Positions 26,996 to 35,428 of a stretch of DNA of 44,310 nt are shown here, piece after piece. The position numbers and the translations under genes were made by a program. Each line of letters begins with the position of its first letter. Positions within the stretch are counted from its first letter, which is position 1. The notes beneath the pieces were generated by a model. It was not told the DNA's origin. It did no database searches and worked only from the letters and a program-made list of their open reading frames with translations. This DNA comes from Acetobacteraceae bacterium (GTDB lineage Bacteria > Pseudomonadota > Alphaproteobacteria > Acetobacterales > Acetobacteraceae). The stretch is taken from assembly GCA_025360065.1 (NCBI GenBank), contig JANYCX010000141.1, positions 1 through 44,310 of the forward strand. Reading direction: 5' to 3'.

Positions 26996-28896
26996 AGACG
27001 CTTGCGATCGCGGCGCTGTGCGTTGTGATCGCCCTGTTCGCGCTTGATCGCGCCGTGCCGCCGGATGTGTCGCGGCTGGCGCATAGCGGAACAATGGTGC
27101 TCGATCGCGATGACCGGGTGCTGGCCTTGTTGCCCGCACCCGGCGGGGTGTGGCGCTTTGCGGCGCGGGTTGAGGATGTGTCGCCGATCTTCCTCGACAC
27201 CCTGATCCGCATCGAAGACCGCCATTTCTGGCGCCATCCCGGCGTTAATCCATTGGCGCTCGGGCGGGCGGCGTTGCAGGGTCTGCGCGCCGGGCGGATC
27301 GTGTCGGGCGGCTCGACGATCACCATGCAGGTGGCGCGGCTGCTGGAACCGCGTCCGCGCAATCTCGGGTCCAAGCTGATCGAGATCGCGCGCGCGGTGC
27401 AGCTCGAACTGCGGTTCAGCAAGCGCGAAATCCTCGGCATCTGGATGACGCTCGCGCCGATGGGTGGCAATCTTGAAGGGGTGCAAGCGGGGGCGCTGGC
27501 CTGGTTCGGGGTCCCGGCGCAAAATCTCGAAGCCGATCAGGCGGCGTTGCTGGTTGCCATTCCACGCCGGCCGGAGGCGTTGCGGCCCGACCGCCATCCG
27601 GCCCGTGCCCACTTAATCCGCAATCGGGTGCTCGCCGAGACAACCGACCAGCCGGTCCCGACCCAGCGCGCCGCCATGCCGCATCTCGCCCGGCTCGCGG
27701 TCGGCGGACAAAGCCCGACGCCCATTTTGCACACCACCTTGTCGCGCCCGCTGCAAATTGCCGTGCAGCGTCTGGCGGATGAGCGTCTGGCCGATCTGCC
27801 TGCCAATGCCTCGCTCGCCATTGTGATCGCGGACGCCACCAGCCGCGAAATCCGCGCCATCGTGTCGGGCGGCAGCGGCGGTGGCGAGGGGCGGGCCGGG
27901 GCGCTCGACCTGACCCGCGCGCTGCGGTCCCCCGGTTCAGCGTTGAAGCCGATTATCTACGCGATGGCCTTCGATGACGGTGTGGCGGCACCAAACCGCA
28001 TCGTTGCCGATCTGCCGCGCCGATTTGGCGGCTACGCGCCAGAGAATTTCGATCGCGGTTTTGCCGGCACCGTGACGGCGGCCGAGGCATTGCGGCGATC
28101 GCTTAACCTGCCGGCGGTGGCCTTGCTCGACCGGGTTGGTCCGCTGCGCTTCGCGGTGTCACTGCGTGCCGCCGGGGTGCCGTTGCGCTTGCCGCCCGGT
28201 GCCGATCCGTCCTTGCCGCTGGCGCTCGGCGGCGCGGGGATTGATTTGCGCCACCTCGCCGCGCTTTACGCCGCACTCGCGACCGATGGCAGCGTGGTGC
28301 CATTGCATCTGGTCGCGGACCCACGCCCCACGGCACAGCCATTATTGTCCGCCCGCGCCGCGGCGGATGTGGCCGAGGTGCTGACCCAGCCGCTCCCCGA
28401 TGGCGGGCGCACGGGCATCGCCTGGAAGACCGGCACCAGCTGGGGCGGGCGCGATGCCTGGGCGATGGGGTTCGATCGCAGCCATGTCGTTGGCGTTTGG
28501 GTTGGCCGTCCCGATGGAACGCCGTTGCCGGGCGCCACGGGCCGGTCACTCGCGCTGCCTGTGTTGGGCAGGGTGTTCGACCTGCTGCCCGCCGCCCCGC
28601 GCGATCCGCCGCGCAGTTTTGCGGCCAGTGCCCATCAGAGCTGGCGTCCCGACAGCGCCGATGGGTTGCGGCTGCTATTTCCGCCGCCGGAAGCGGTGAT
28701 TACCGCCGATGGTCCGGTGACCATTAAGGCGATGGGCGGGCGCAGGCCGATCGCTTTCATGGTTGATGGCGTGCCAATGCCGGCCGATCCGGCGCGGCGG
28801 GAAGCGGCTTGGACGCCCACCGGTCCGGGGTTTTACCGGGTGACTATTCTCGATGCCGAGGGTGCGGCGGTGGTGGCGGCGGTGCGGGTGCGCTGA
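26992..28896 (+). CDS. pbpC: Penicillin-binding protein 1C
   Basis: The 634-residue bifunctional enzyme makes peptidoglycan. An N-terminal anchor (residues 3-20) is followed by a GT51 glycosyltransferase domain with IRIEDRHFWRHPG (catalytic E75) and SGGSTITMQVARL, then a transpeptidase domain with SALK (S316, K319), SLN and KTG (K479), and a C-terminal BiPBP_C-like domain. GTG at 26992 overlaps the previous stop. Its partner is the upstream alpha-2-macroglobulin, thought to act with PBP1C in wall repair (established for this gene pair). Its 3' end overlaps the convergent TPR gene by 53 bases. Confidence 0.94.
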   Translation: MKTLAIAALCVVIALFALDRAVPPDVSRLAHSGTMVLDRDDRVLALLPAPGGVWRFAARVEDVSPIFLDTLIRIEDRHFWRHPGVNPLALGRAALQGLRAGRIVSGGSTITMQVARLLEPRPRNLGSKLIEIARAVQLELRFSKREILGIWMTLAPMGGNLEGVQAGALAWFGVPAQNLEADQAALLVAIPRRPEALRPDRHPARAHLIRNRVLAETTDQPVPTQRAAMPHLARLAVGGQSPTPILHTTLSRPLQIAVQRLADERLADLPANASLAIVIADATSREIRAIVSGGSGGGEGRAGALDLTRALRSPGSALKPIIYAMAFDDGVAAPNRIVADLPRRFGGYAPENFDRGFAGTVTAAEALRRSLNLPAVALLDRVGPLRFAVSLRAAGVPLRLPPGADPSLPLALGGAGIDLRHLAALYAALATDGSVVPLHLVADPRPTAQPLLSARAAADVAEVLTQPLPDGGRTGIAWKTGTSWGGRDAWAMGFDRSHVVGVWVGRPDGTPLPGATGRSLALPVLGRVFDLLPAAPRDPPRSFAASAHQSWRPDSADGLRLLFPPPEAVITADGPVTIKAMGGRRPIAFMVDGVPMPADPARREAAWTPTGPGFYRVTILDAEGAAVVAAVRVR

Positions 28897-30265
28897 CCAG
28901 CGCCACAAGCGCCTGCCGCACCGCCGCCAACACCCCGGCCCAATCCCCCGGCGCGGACTGGTGGAACAGGCGCGCGGTCGGATACCACGGGCTGTCGTCG
29001 CGTCCTTCAAGCCAGCGCCAGCATTGGTCGAAACGGTTCAAGATCCACACTGGCCTGCCCAACCCGCCAGCGAGATGGGCGACCGAGGTATCGACGGTAA
29101 TCACCAGATCGAGGGCCGCGACCAGGTCGGCGGTATCGGCGAAATCTGTGAGGTCGTCGGTCCAGTCATGCAGGATCATGCCCGGTGGTGCGGTGGCGGT
29201 TTGGCCTTTCTGGAGCGAGATCAGGCTGATGCCGGGGATGTCCGCCAAATCGGCGTAGTGGGCGAGGGTAATGGAACGGCGCTTGTCGATGGCGTCAGCG
29301 TCGGGTTGATCGGGCCGCGGGCTGCCGGCCCAAACCAAGCCGATTTTCATGCCGGGCAATTCGGCCAACCGCGCGCGCCAGTGCGCCGTCCCCTCAAAAT
29401 CGGGGTGCAGATAGGGGACCGTCGCCGGAATGGTTGCGAGCGTGGTGCCCAGTGCGAGCGGCAGGCTCATCATCGGGCAATGCAGGTCGAAGCTGTCCGG
29501 TATGTCGTCCTCGTCAATGACAACGATCCCTGGGGTGCTGCGTTGGAGCAAGCGCCGCAACCCGGTCTGCACGGACATGATGACCTGCGCGCCTCTGGCT
29601 TGAACCAGGGCGGCGTAGCGGCAAAATTGCAGGGTATCGCCGAGGCCTTGCTCGGCATGGAGGAAGACGGTTTTCCCGGCGATATCGGCGTCCCCAAGCC
29701 AGGCAGATTGGGAAAAAATCCGATTGCCAGCCGGATTTTTGGTGCGCTTGCGCCACTCGTATAGCTGCCAGCCAGCATCGAAGTCGCCGAGTTGCAGCAG
29801 GATGACCCCCTTGGCGGCGAAGTTCCCTGGGTCATGCGGGTCCAGCGCGATGCTGCGATTGCAACTCGCCAGTGCCTCGGGCAAAAGCTGCAAGCAGAGC
29901 GCCGCCACCGCCCGATTATGGTGCGCCGGCGCGAACCCGGGCGTGAGGGTGATCGCCCGATCGAAACAGGCAAGGGCCGCGCGAACCTGCTGCAAATCCA
30001 GCAGGATCATTCCCCGATTGCTGATCATGTCGGCTGTTGCGCCAGCGAGGGCGATGGCGGTGTCGTAGCTGATCAGCGCCTCCTCAAAACGACCTAGTCC
30101 GCGCAACGCCGTCGTGCGGCCGATATGGCCAGCGGCGACATCGGGCGCGCGGGCGATGGCGCGGTCGAAGCAAGCCAACGCGGCGGGCAACGCAGCTTGG
30201 GCGAGAAATTTTCCGCCATCTTCGAGATCATTTCGGAACGCCGCCGGGCGGAAGCTGATTGCCAT
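28844..30265 (-). CDS. TPR and glycosyltransferase-like domain protein
   Basis: The 473-residue protein begins with about four tetratricopeptide repeats (residues about 15-165, with the ALACFDRAI and ALASCNRSIALDP units). A C-terminal domain like GT9/ADP-heptose-type glycosyltransferases follows (about residues 190-450, GDTLQFCRYAALVQARGAQVIM, PGMKIGLVWAGSP, ITVDTSVAHLAGGLGRPVWIL). Such proteins are common in alphaproteobacteria, and their substrates are unknown. The tail is a proline-rich run (SAPAPPPPPPHPRHRE) that overlaps the convergent pbpC by 53 bases. The ATG at 30265 is 2 bases from the upstream esterase stop, so the two are co-transcribed. Confidence 0.8.
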   Translation of the reverse strand: MAISFRPAAFRNDLEDGGKFLAQAALPAALACFDRAIARAPDVAAGHIGRTTALRGLGRFEEALISYDTAIALAGATADMISNRGMILLDLQQVRAALACFDRAITLTPGFAPAHHNRAVAALCLQLLPEALASCNRSIALDPHDPGNFAAKGVILLQLGDFDAGWQLYEWRKRTKNPAGNRIFSQSAWLGDADIAGKTVFLHAEQGLGDTLQFCRYAALVQARGAQVIMSVQTGLRRLLQRSTPGIVVIDEDDIPDSFDLHCPMMSLPLALGTTLATIPATVPYLHPDFEGTAHWRARLAELPGMKIGLVWAGSPRPDQPDADAIDKRRSITLAHYADLADIPGISLISLQKGQTATAPPGMILHDWTDDLTDFADTADLVAALDLVITVDTSVAHLAGGLGRPVWILNRFDQCWRWLEGRDDSPWYPTARLFHQSAPGDWAGVLAAVRQALVALVSAPAPPPPPPHPRHRE

Positions 30266-30267
30266 TG

Positions 30268-31341
30268 TTAGCTAGCCAGCCAGTCCAAGATCGCCGGGTT
30301 CACCTCGCGCGGATAGCTGTGGCCGAGGTCGTCGAATTCCCGGTAGGTCATGGTCGCGCCGGCTTCAGTGAGGGACGTATTGGCATCACGCCCGACCGAC
30401 ACCGGAAACAGCCAGTCCAATGCGCCATGGGTCCAGAAAATCGGCAGGCCCTTGATGCGATCCGGGTCAGCCATTTCGGCGATCATCGGGTGGAAAGTCG
30501 CGGCCACCGGGGCGAGGTGGGTGAAAGGCGACTCCGGTTCCAGGCCCGACACCAGGCTGAACGTGCCGCCGTCGCTCATCCCGGTCAGCAGGATCCGCGC
30601 CGGGTCGATGGTCCAGCGGGCGCGGACAAATGCGAGAATGCGGGCAAGGTTGGGGGTGTCGTCATCGCGCCCGTTCATTGCCCAGCTATCGCCCAACGCG
30701 GTCGGTGCCACCAGGATGGCGCCATGGGCGCGGGCGTCACGCAGCCAGGTCCACAGAAACGCCCGGCCATGGCCACTGCCGCCGTGGAGTGCGCAGACCA
30801 CTGGCCAGGGGCGGTCGGGGGTGTAGGTTTCCGGCACGTAAAGCGAAAACCCGCCGCGATCCTTGTAGTCGTTATCGGCCTGCATCACCCCGGTTTCCGG
30901 CCCGCCTTCGCCGGCGGCGGTCAGCAGATGCTGGACATCGGGGTCGTCGCGCATGTCGGGCGCCAGGAAAAACCGGCTGACCGCAGGCAGCATGGCGGCG
31001 AGCGGATACAAAACTTCCTGCGCGCGTGGCGCCTGGCGCAGTGCACGAAACACCGCGCGCATGCCGTCTTCCTGGTCAGACGCCGCGCGCAAGCCGTCAA
31101 ACCCCGCCAATACCGCATCGGCGGCAGCCGCCAACCGGTCGCGCAGGCTGGCAAATTCGGCGGGCCACGCATCAAGCAACGGCCTTGCATCGCGCAAATC
31201 GTCATCCGGGGTGCCGGCGGCTTCCATCACCGCGTCAAAATCAGTGGGGTTGAAATAGCGCGCAATAAAACCGAGCGCTTCGAGCGAGCGCAGCAAGGGT
31301 GGCAACAGGGCCACGAGATCGTCGGTTATCGTCTCACTCAT
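30268..31341 (-). CDS. Alpha/beta-hydrolase, phospholipase/carboxylesterase type
   Basis: The 357-residue protein has a 140-residue helical N-terminal part followed by a hydrolase domain: HGGSGHGRAFLW (oxyanion site), LTGMSDGG (GxSxG nucleophile), WTHGALDWLFPV and DDLGHSYPREV (catalytic histidine). It resembles phospholipase/carboxylesterase proteins. The substrate is not apparent. The ATG at 31341 has GGGAGGG just upstream; an extension to 31602 is antisense to the MOSC-like gene. It is divergent from that gene with a 57-base gap. Confidence 0.8.
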   Translation of the reverse strand: MSETITDDLVALLPPLLRSLEALGFIARYFNPTDFDAVMEAAGTPDDDLRDARPLLDAWPAEFASLRDRLAAAADAVLAGFDGLRAASDQEDGMRAVFRALRQAPRAQEVLYPLAAMLPAVSRFFLAPDMRDDPDVQHLLTAAGEGGPETGVMQADNDYKDRGGFSLYVPETYTPDRPWPVVCALHGGSGHGRAFLWTWLRDARAHGAILVAPTALGDSWAMNGRDDDTPNLARILAFVRARWTIDPARILLTGMSDGGTFSLVSGLEPESPFTHLAPVAATFHPMIAEMADPDRIKGLPIFWTHGALDWLFPVSVGRDANTSLTEAGATMTYREFDDLGHSYPREVNPAILDWLAS

Positions 31342-31398
31342 CTTGCCCTCCCGCAGCGCCAGTAGCAGGGTGCACCGCCGCAGCAGAAGGAGCAATCC

Positions 31399-32160
31399 AT
31401 GAACCCCGTCGAACCGCATGCGAGGGGTGCCGTTGTTGCGGTCGCCCAGTCGCGTGGCCATCATTTCAGCAAGCGCATTGCGCTGTCGATCCGGCTGATC
31501 GCGGGGTTTGGGGTGGACGGCGATGCCCATGCCGGGGCCACGGTCAAGCATCGGTCCCGGGTGGCGCGCGACCCAAGCCAGCCGAATTTGCGCCAGGTGC
31601 ATTTAATCCATCAGGAATTGTTCGATGAACTGCGCCCGCGCGGCTTTAATATCGCGCCAGGGGATTTCGGGGAGAATGTCACAACATCGGGTATCGATGC
31701 TGCCCGCTCGATCATGGCCGAGTCGATCCTGACCAAGATCGGCACCGGACGGTTTCACGCCTACTCGGCCGGATCGGCCCCCGGCGTCGCGCCGCTGCCG
31801 CCCGTTATCACCAAACTCGCCAGCCTCGGGCATGATGTGTCGCGGTTGGCCAGCAAGTCCTGGAGTCGCTTCACCGGGCCGGTGGCGCCCAGGATGGATT
31901 TCGTGATCGCGCTTTGCGACACGCTCGCTGGCCAGTCTTGCCCGGATTTCGGCGCGCTGTCGGTTACTGGCGCGTGGCCGCTGCCCGACCCGGCGAAGTT
32001 CCATGGCAGCCCCGCCGAGCAGGCCACCATGCTGAATGAGATTTACGCCAGCCTGCGTCGCCGCATTGAGATCTTTATGTCGCTGCCCTTTGCCACGCTG
32101 GACCGGATGGCGCTAAAGGCGCGACTTGATGAAATCGGTGTCGGCATGCAGGTGGCCTGA
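31399..32160 (+). pseudogene. MOSC-ArsC chimera: truncated MOSC domain fused to arsenate reductase lacking its P-loop
   Basis: The 253-residue reading frame has two unrelated parts. Residues 1-100 are the start of a MOSC-domain protein (GFGVDGDAHAG, LRQVHLIHQELFDEL, IAPGDFGENVTTSGID), which breaks off before the domain ends. From about residue 102, the sequence is the thioredoxin-linked ArsC family (ARSIMAESILTKIGTGRFHAYSAGSAPG, ASKSWSRFTGP, FVIALCD). The ArsC start that should read like CTGNSARS is missing, so the catalytic cysteine of the P-loop is gone. The join is at about 31696-31705. AGGAG lies before the ATG, so a protein could be made, but neither enzyme looks intact. A deletion is the simplest explanation, since both following genes are also deleted or broken. 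Confidence 0.85.
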
Positions 32161-32163
32161 ACC

Positions 32164-32404
32164 ATGCGCATCGGCATTAACGGCATGGGCCGGATCGGGC
32201 GATTGGCATTGCGGGCCGCATTGGGCGGGGCATTTGGTGGCCGCCGGCTACGCCAACGCCACAAGAAGCGCTATTGTCAACGCCGCTTGCACCCTGGTGA
32301 CGGACGGAACGTTGCTGAAAATCTACGCTTGGTATGATAACGAGATGGGCTATGCCTGCCGGATGGTCGATCTCGCCACCATCGTTGCCGAGCGCGGCTT
32401 TTGA
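32164..32404 (+). pseudogene. GAPDH remnant with internal deletion (arsenate-operon type)
   Basis: MRIGINGMGRIGRLALRAAL (from ATG 32164) is the NAD-binding start of a type I glyceraldehyde-3-phosphate dehydrogenase. After 21 codons the sequence jumps, in a different frame, to the C-terminal end GYANATRSAIV, TLLKIYAWYDNEMGY and CRMVDLATIVAERGF, ending at TGA 32402-32404. Nearly all of the catalytic domain, including the active cysteine, is missing. In arsenate operons this GAPDH makes 1-arseno-3-phosphoglycerate for ArsJ to export. It begins 3 bases after the ArsC-like stop. Confidence 0.85.
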
Positions 32405-33330
32405 CGTCGGCCATCCGCAACTATGCCGTGGTGACGGCATCGTATTGGGGTTTCACCCTGACCGACGGCGGGTTGCGGAATGCTGGTGCTGCTGCATTTC
32501 TACCAGCTTGGCTACACCCCGTTCACCCTCGCCATGCTGTTCCTGCTTTATGAAGTCGTCGGCATTTTCGCCAATCTTGGCGGCGGCTGGCTGGCGTCGC
32601 GCTTCGGCATTCCCCGCATGCTGGCGATCGGGCTGGGGTTGCAGATCGCCGGTCTGCTGATGCTGTCAGCACTGAACCCGAACTGGGGCGCGGCGGCCTC
32701 GGTTGCCTGGGTGGTGGCTGCGCAAGGGGTTGCGGGCATTGCCAAGGACATCACCAAGACCGCGGCGAAATCGGCGATCAAGGCGAGTTCGGCGGGTGGA
32801 TCGGGGCAGTTATTCCGCTGGGTCGCCTGGTTCACCGGGTCCAAGAATGCGGTCAAGGGCGCCGGGTTGTTTGTCGGCGGGGGGGGGGGGGCTGGCACTG
32901 GTATTGGCCGGGGTCGTGTTCGCGCTGCCGGCAAATCTCGGTCGCGCCAAATCATCCAAAAGCTTTCGCGAGTTGTTTGCCAAGACCCCGGCGATCAACC
33001 TGCTTGCCGCCGCCCGATCTGCTGGTCGTGGTCGGGTTGGGCCTGTTTGGCCTTGTCTTCGCGGTGATGTCGTCGCTGCATTCCTACCTGATCCTTGCCT
33101 ATGCCGGATCGGAGAAAGCGGCCGAGGATGTCGGTTTCTAATACGCCGCCAACGCCGCTGGGCGGTTGCTCGGGATGATTCTATCGGGGGTTCTGACCGG
33201 CGTTGGCGGTTTGCCGGCCTGCTTGCTCGGGTCAGCCATCTTGTTGGCAGGCTGCTTGATACTTACGATTTTGCTGCCGTCACGTTTGGCGTCCGCCGCG
33301 ACCGATAACGGGCAACCAACACCCCAATAG
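32401..33330 (+). pseudogene. ArsJ-type organoarsenical permease, broken by frameshifts and a stop
   Basis: The sequence is that of the MFS permease ArsJ, cut into pieces. Frame 1 from a TTG at 32401 reads SAIRNYAVVTASYWGFTLTDGGLR; an extra A near 32479 shifts to MLVLLHFYQLGYTPFTLAML up to GSKNAVKGAGLFVGG; a run of 13 G (32879-32891) shifts the frame to LALVLAGVVFALPANLG; an extra base near 33015-33018 shifts it to LLVVVGLGLFGLVFAVMSSLHSYL; then TAA at 33139-33141 interrupts GFxYAANAAGRL, and the tail ends at TAG 33328-33330. The lesions are too many for a single sequencing error. The end overlaps the convergent PEP-CTERM gene. Confidence 0.85.
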
Positions 33331-34042
33331 CCCCGCCCCCCCAGAGCAGGGCCGACGCTGGCTCCGGGATCATATTCATGCTGACATTGGCCAGCAATGC
33401 GAAAGGCGGCACGCCGGGCGGGCCACCAGTGGACAGAAACGACAACGTCGAACTCGTCGAACTTGCGGTGAATGTCATGGTCTGCATCATCCAGGCGACG
33501 AACCCCTGGCTGGTGTTGTTGACCGTGGCGGTGGAAAGCGACTGGCTGCCAAGGCTAACCTGCCAGCCTTCGTACGTCGGGCCGTAATAGCCGGTTTGTT
33601 GCCCGGCCGCCCATTGGAAGCTGAGCGCATAGCGCCGACCAACGACCAGGCCACCCACCGTCTGTTGTAGGGGGCCGGTCTGGTAGGCCGGATCGGATGC
33701 AATGAAGTTCGATGTCGCGGTTGGACCCTGACCGTTCCAGGTGTTGGCGATGCCGCCGTTGGATGACGACCACAACGAAAGATAGTTGTTGAATTGCGGA
33801 GAGAACGATCCGCCAGCCGCATTGGTGCCGGGCAGGAATAAAAAAGTGTAGCCAGTACTCGTCCAGTTGGCCAAATAGGTCGAGGTGCCGGACGCGACAT
33901 CAAGTTCCTTCGCGACCGCCGCCCCGCCGGCTGATGCAGTCACAAAATTGCCGTTCAGAATGAGGTTTGCATCGGAAACCGACGCGCCCGCAAACATGGC
34001 GCAGAAAAGAGTCGCCCCAAAAACCGGGAAGCGTGAGTGCAT
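33263..34042 (-). CDS. PEP-CTERM sorted extracellular protein
   Basis: The 259-residue protein has a signal peptide (MHSRFPVFGATLFCAMFAGASVSDA) and ends with the PEP-CTERM sorting tail: IPEPASALLWGGGAIGVLVARYRSRR, i.e. a PEP motif, a membrane helix and a basic end. Exosortase recognises this tail. The middle (LILNGNF, LSLWSSSNGGIANTWNG) is beta-rich and Ser/Thr/Asn/Gly-rich, typical of secreted matrix proteins. TGGAG lies 7 bases before the ATG at 34042. No exosortase is in the window. It overlaps the 3' end of the ArsJ remnant by 68 bases. Confidence 0.8.
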   Translation of the reverse strand: MHSRFPVFGATLFCAMFAGASVSDANLILNGNFVTASAGGAAVAKELDVASGTSTYLANWTSTGYTFLFLPGTNAAGGSFSPQFNNYLSLWSSSNGGIANTWNGQGPTATSNFIASDPAYQTGPLQQTVGGLVVGRRYALSFQWAAGQQTGYYGPTYEGWQVSLGSQSLSTATVNNTSQGFVAWMMQTMTFTASSTSSTLSFLSTGGPPGVPPFALLANVSMNMIPEPASALLWGGGAIGVLVARYRSRRTPNVTAAKS

Positions 34043-34133
34043 AATAAACTCCAAAAACTAGAATCGGCATAAATATATTTGACAAATTGCCTGAAAGTAA
34101 GGCCAGTAGCAAGTTCTTTCAAAATAGTCGCAA

Positions 34134-34418
34134 TCATTCCGGTGCGGCGATCAGCGGATCGGGGGCTGCGTAGGACCGCAAGGCGGATTGATCGGTGATC
34201 AAAATGCGGACGCCATGGTTCGCGACGCCATGCGGGAGGAGAGTTGCAAAAGCGCGCGAGAGGCGTTCCGGCGTCATCCCGAGGTCGGAGGCCAGCACCC
34301 GCTTTTCGATGTCCAGGGTAATTGCACCGTGGTTTCCTTGCGCGGTTTCAACGGTCAGCAACCAGTTGGCCAAACGTTCGGAACCCTTACGGAGCTTCTG
34401 ATTTTCTTCGGCCCGCAT
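34134..34418 (-). pseudogene. C-terminal DNA-binding fragment of a Crp/Fnr regulator
   Basis: The 94-residue frame contains only the winged-helix half of a Crp/Fnr regulator (ITLDIEKRVLASDLGMTPERLSRAFATLLPHGVANHGVRILITD). The N-terminal nucleotide-binding domain is missing; upstream sequence belongs to the acetamidase gene. AAGGG precedes the ATG at 34418, so the fragment may still be translated as an orphan HTH. It stands 30 bases after the acetamidase stop and looks like a truncated remnant. Its sequence ends at the boundary of the AT-rich PEP-CTERM upstream region. Confidence 0.68.
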
Positions 34419-34447
34419 TTTTTCGCCCTTCGGAGTAAGCCGCCGGC

Positions 34448-35356
34448 CTACCGCTTCGTTAACCACCGCTTCGCAATCCGGCACGCAACGGTGTAGGCCG
34501 GATTGAACACATTTCCGATATCGTAGCGCACCACCTGGCCCATCAGATGGCTCGCCGCACGGGCATCGAGGCCGAAATCCTCCCCAAGCCAGCGCAGCAT
34601 TTCGGTCGTTGCGTGTTGCAATGCCTGATCGAGCGGGCGGGCGTTGCCGACCGCAAAAATATCGTCGGCCGTTTCGCCGCGCGGCCAGTTGATGGTGCGT
34701 TTCAGGACGCGAAAGGTTACCTCCATCTCGAACGACGTTTCGATGCCGGTGCCGACGATTTCGCCATCGCCCTGGCAGGCATGGCCGTCGCCGAGATAAA
34801 ATAACGCGCCGGGGACGGAGACCGGGAACCACGCCGTCGTGCCCGGCGCGAACAGGCGATAATCCATGTTGCCGCCATTTTGCGCGCTGGTGGCGGTGGA
34901 TAGCGCCTGCCCGCCCGCCGGCGCCACCCCGAAGCAGCCGATCATCGGTTGCAGCGGCGGGGCGAAACCTTCAAGGCCGTTCGGCGGCTCGCGCAGGCTG
35001 ACGGCGCCGGCCTTGGTGTCGATGTTCCACACCGCCCGTTCATTCGCCGGCCGATCCGGGATCGAGGCAGGGTCCAGCACGGTGAAGGCGAGCGGGGAAT
35101 AGGTCCAGCCGGTTGCCCGGCTCGGGGTCAGCCGGTCGATGCGCACGGCGAGCGTGTCACCCGGTTCGGCGCCTTCGATGAAAAAAGGGCCGGTCATCGG
35201 GTTCGGCCGAGCTGCCACGGTCACCTCATGCGCATCGAGCCCCGACGCATCGATGGTGTCGGTGATGATGGTGTCACCGTCGGCGATCCGCAGGCAGGGT
35301 TCGGCGGTGCCGATCGCGTTGTAGTAGCGGGTCGGGCGGAAGCGGTGCGTGGCCAT
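34448..35356 (-). CDS. Acetamidase/formamidase family hydrolase
   Basis: The 302-residue protein matches the FmdA/AmdA family, which hydrolyses formamide or short amides. Family marks are GPFFIEGAEPGDTLAVRI, a GCFGVAPAGG block, and the YLGDGHACQGDGEIVGTGIETS catalytic/metal-like segment; the GGNMDYRLFAPGTTAWFPV region is also conserved. The length is close to the short members. It is probably cytoplasmic (no signal peptide). A 72-base gap separates it from the divergent PPIase gene. The amide substrate is unknown. Confidence 0.84.
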   Translation of the reverse strand: MATHRFRPTRYYNAIGTAEPCLRIADGDTIITDTIDASGLDAHEVTVAARPNPMTGPFFIEGAEPGDTLAVRIDRLTPSRATGWTYSPLAFTVLDPASIPDRPANERAVWNIDTKAGAVSLREPPNGLEGFAPPLQPMIGCFGVAPAGGQALSTATSAQNGGNMDYRLFAPGTTAWFPVSVPGALFYLGDGHACQGDGEIVGTGIETSFEMEVTFRVLKRTINWPRGETADDIFAVGNARPLDQALQHATTEMLRWLGEDFGLDARAASHLMGQVVRYDIGNVFNPAYTVACRIAKRWLTKR

Positions 35357-35428
35357 CTTGGTCTCCGAGGAACGACTGAGGCAGGCAGGCTAGGAACCGG
35401 GCGAGGGATGGTCAATACTGGGGGCAGG

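Noticed and set aside
31399-32160. A functional new MOSC-arsenate reductase enzyme
   Set aside because: The ArsC P-loop with its catalytic cysteine and the MOSC C-terminal half are both missing, and the next two genes are also broken, so a deletion product is more likely.
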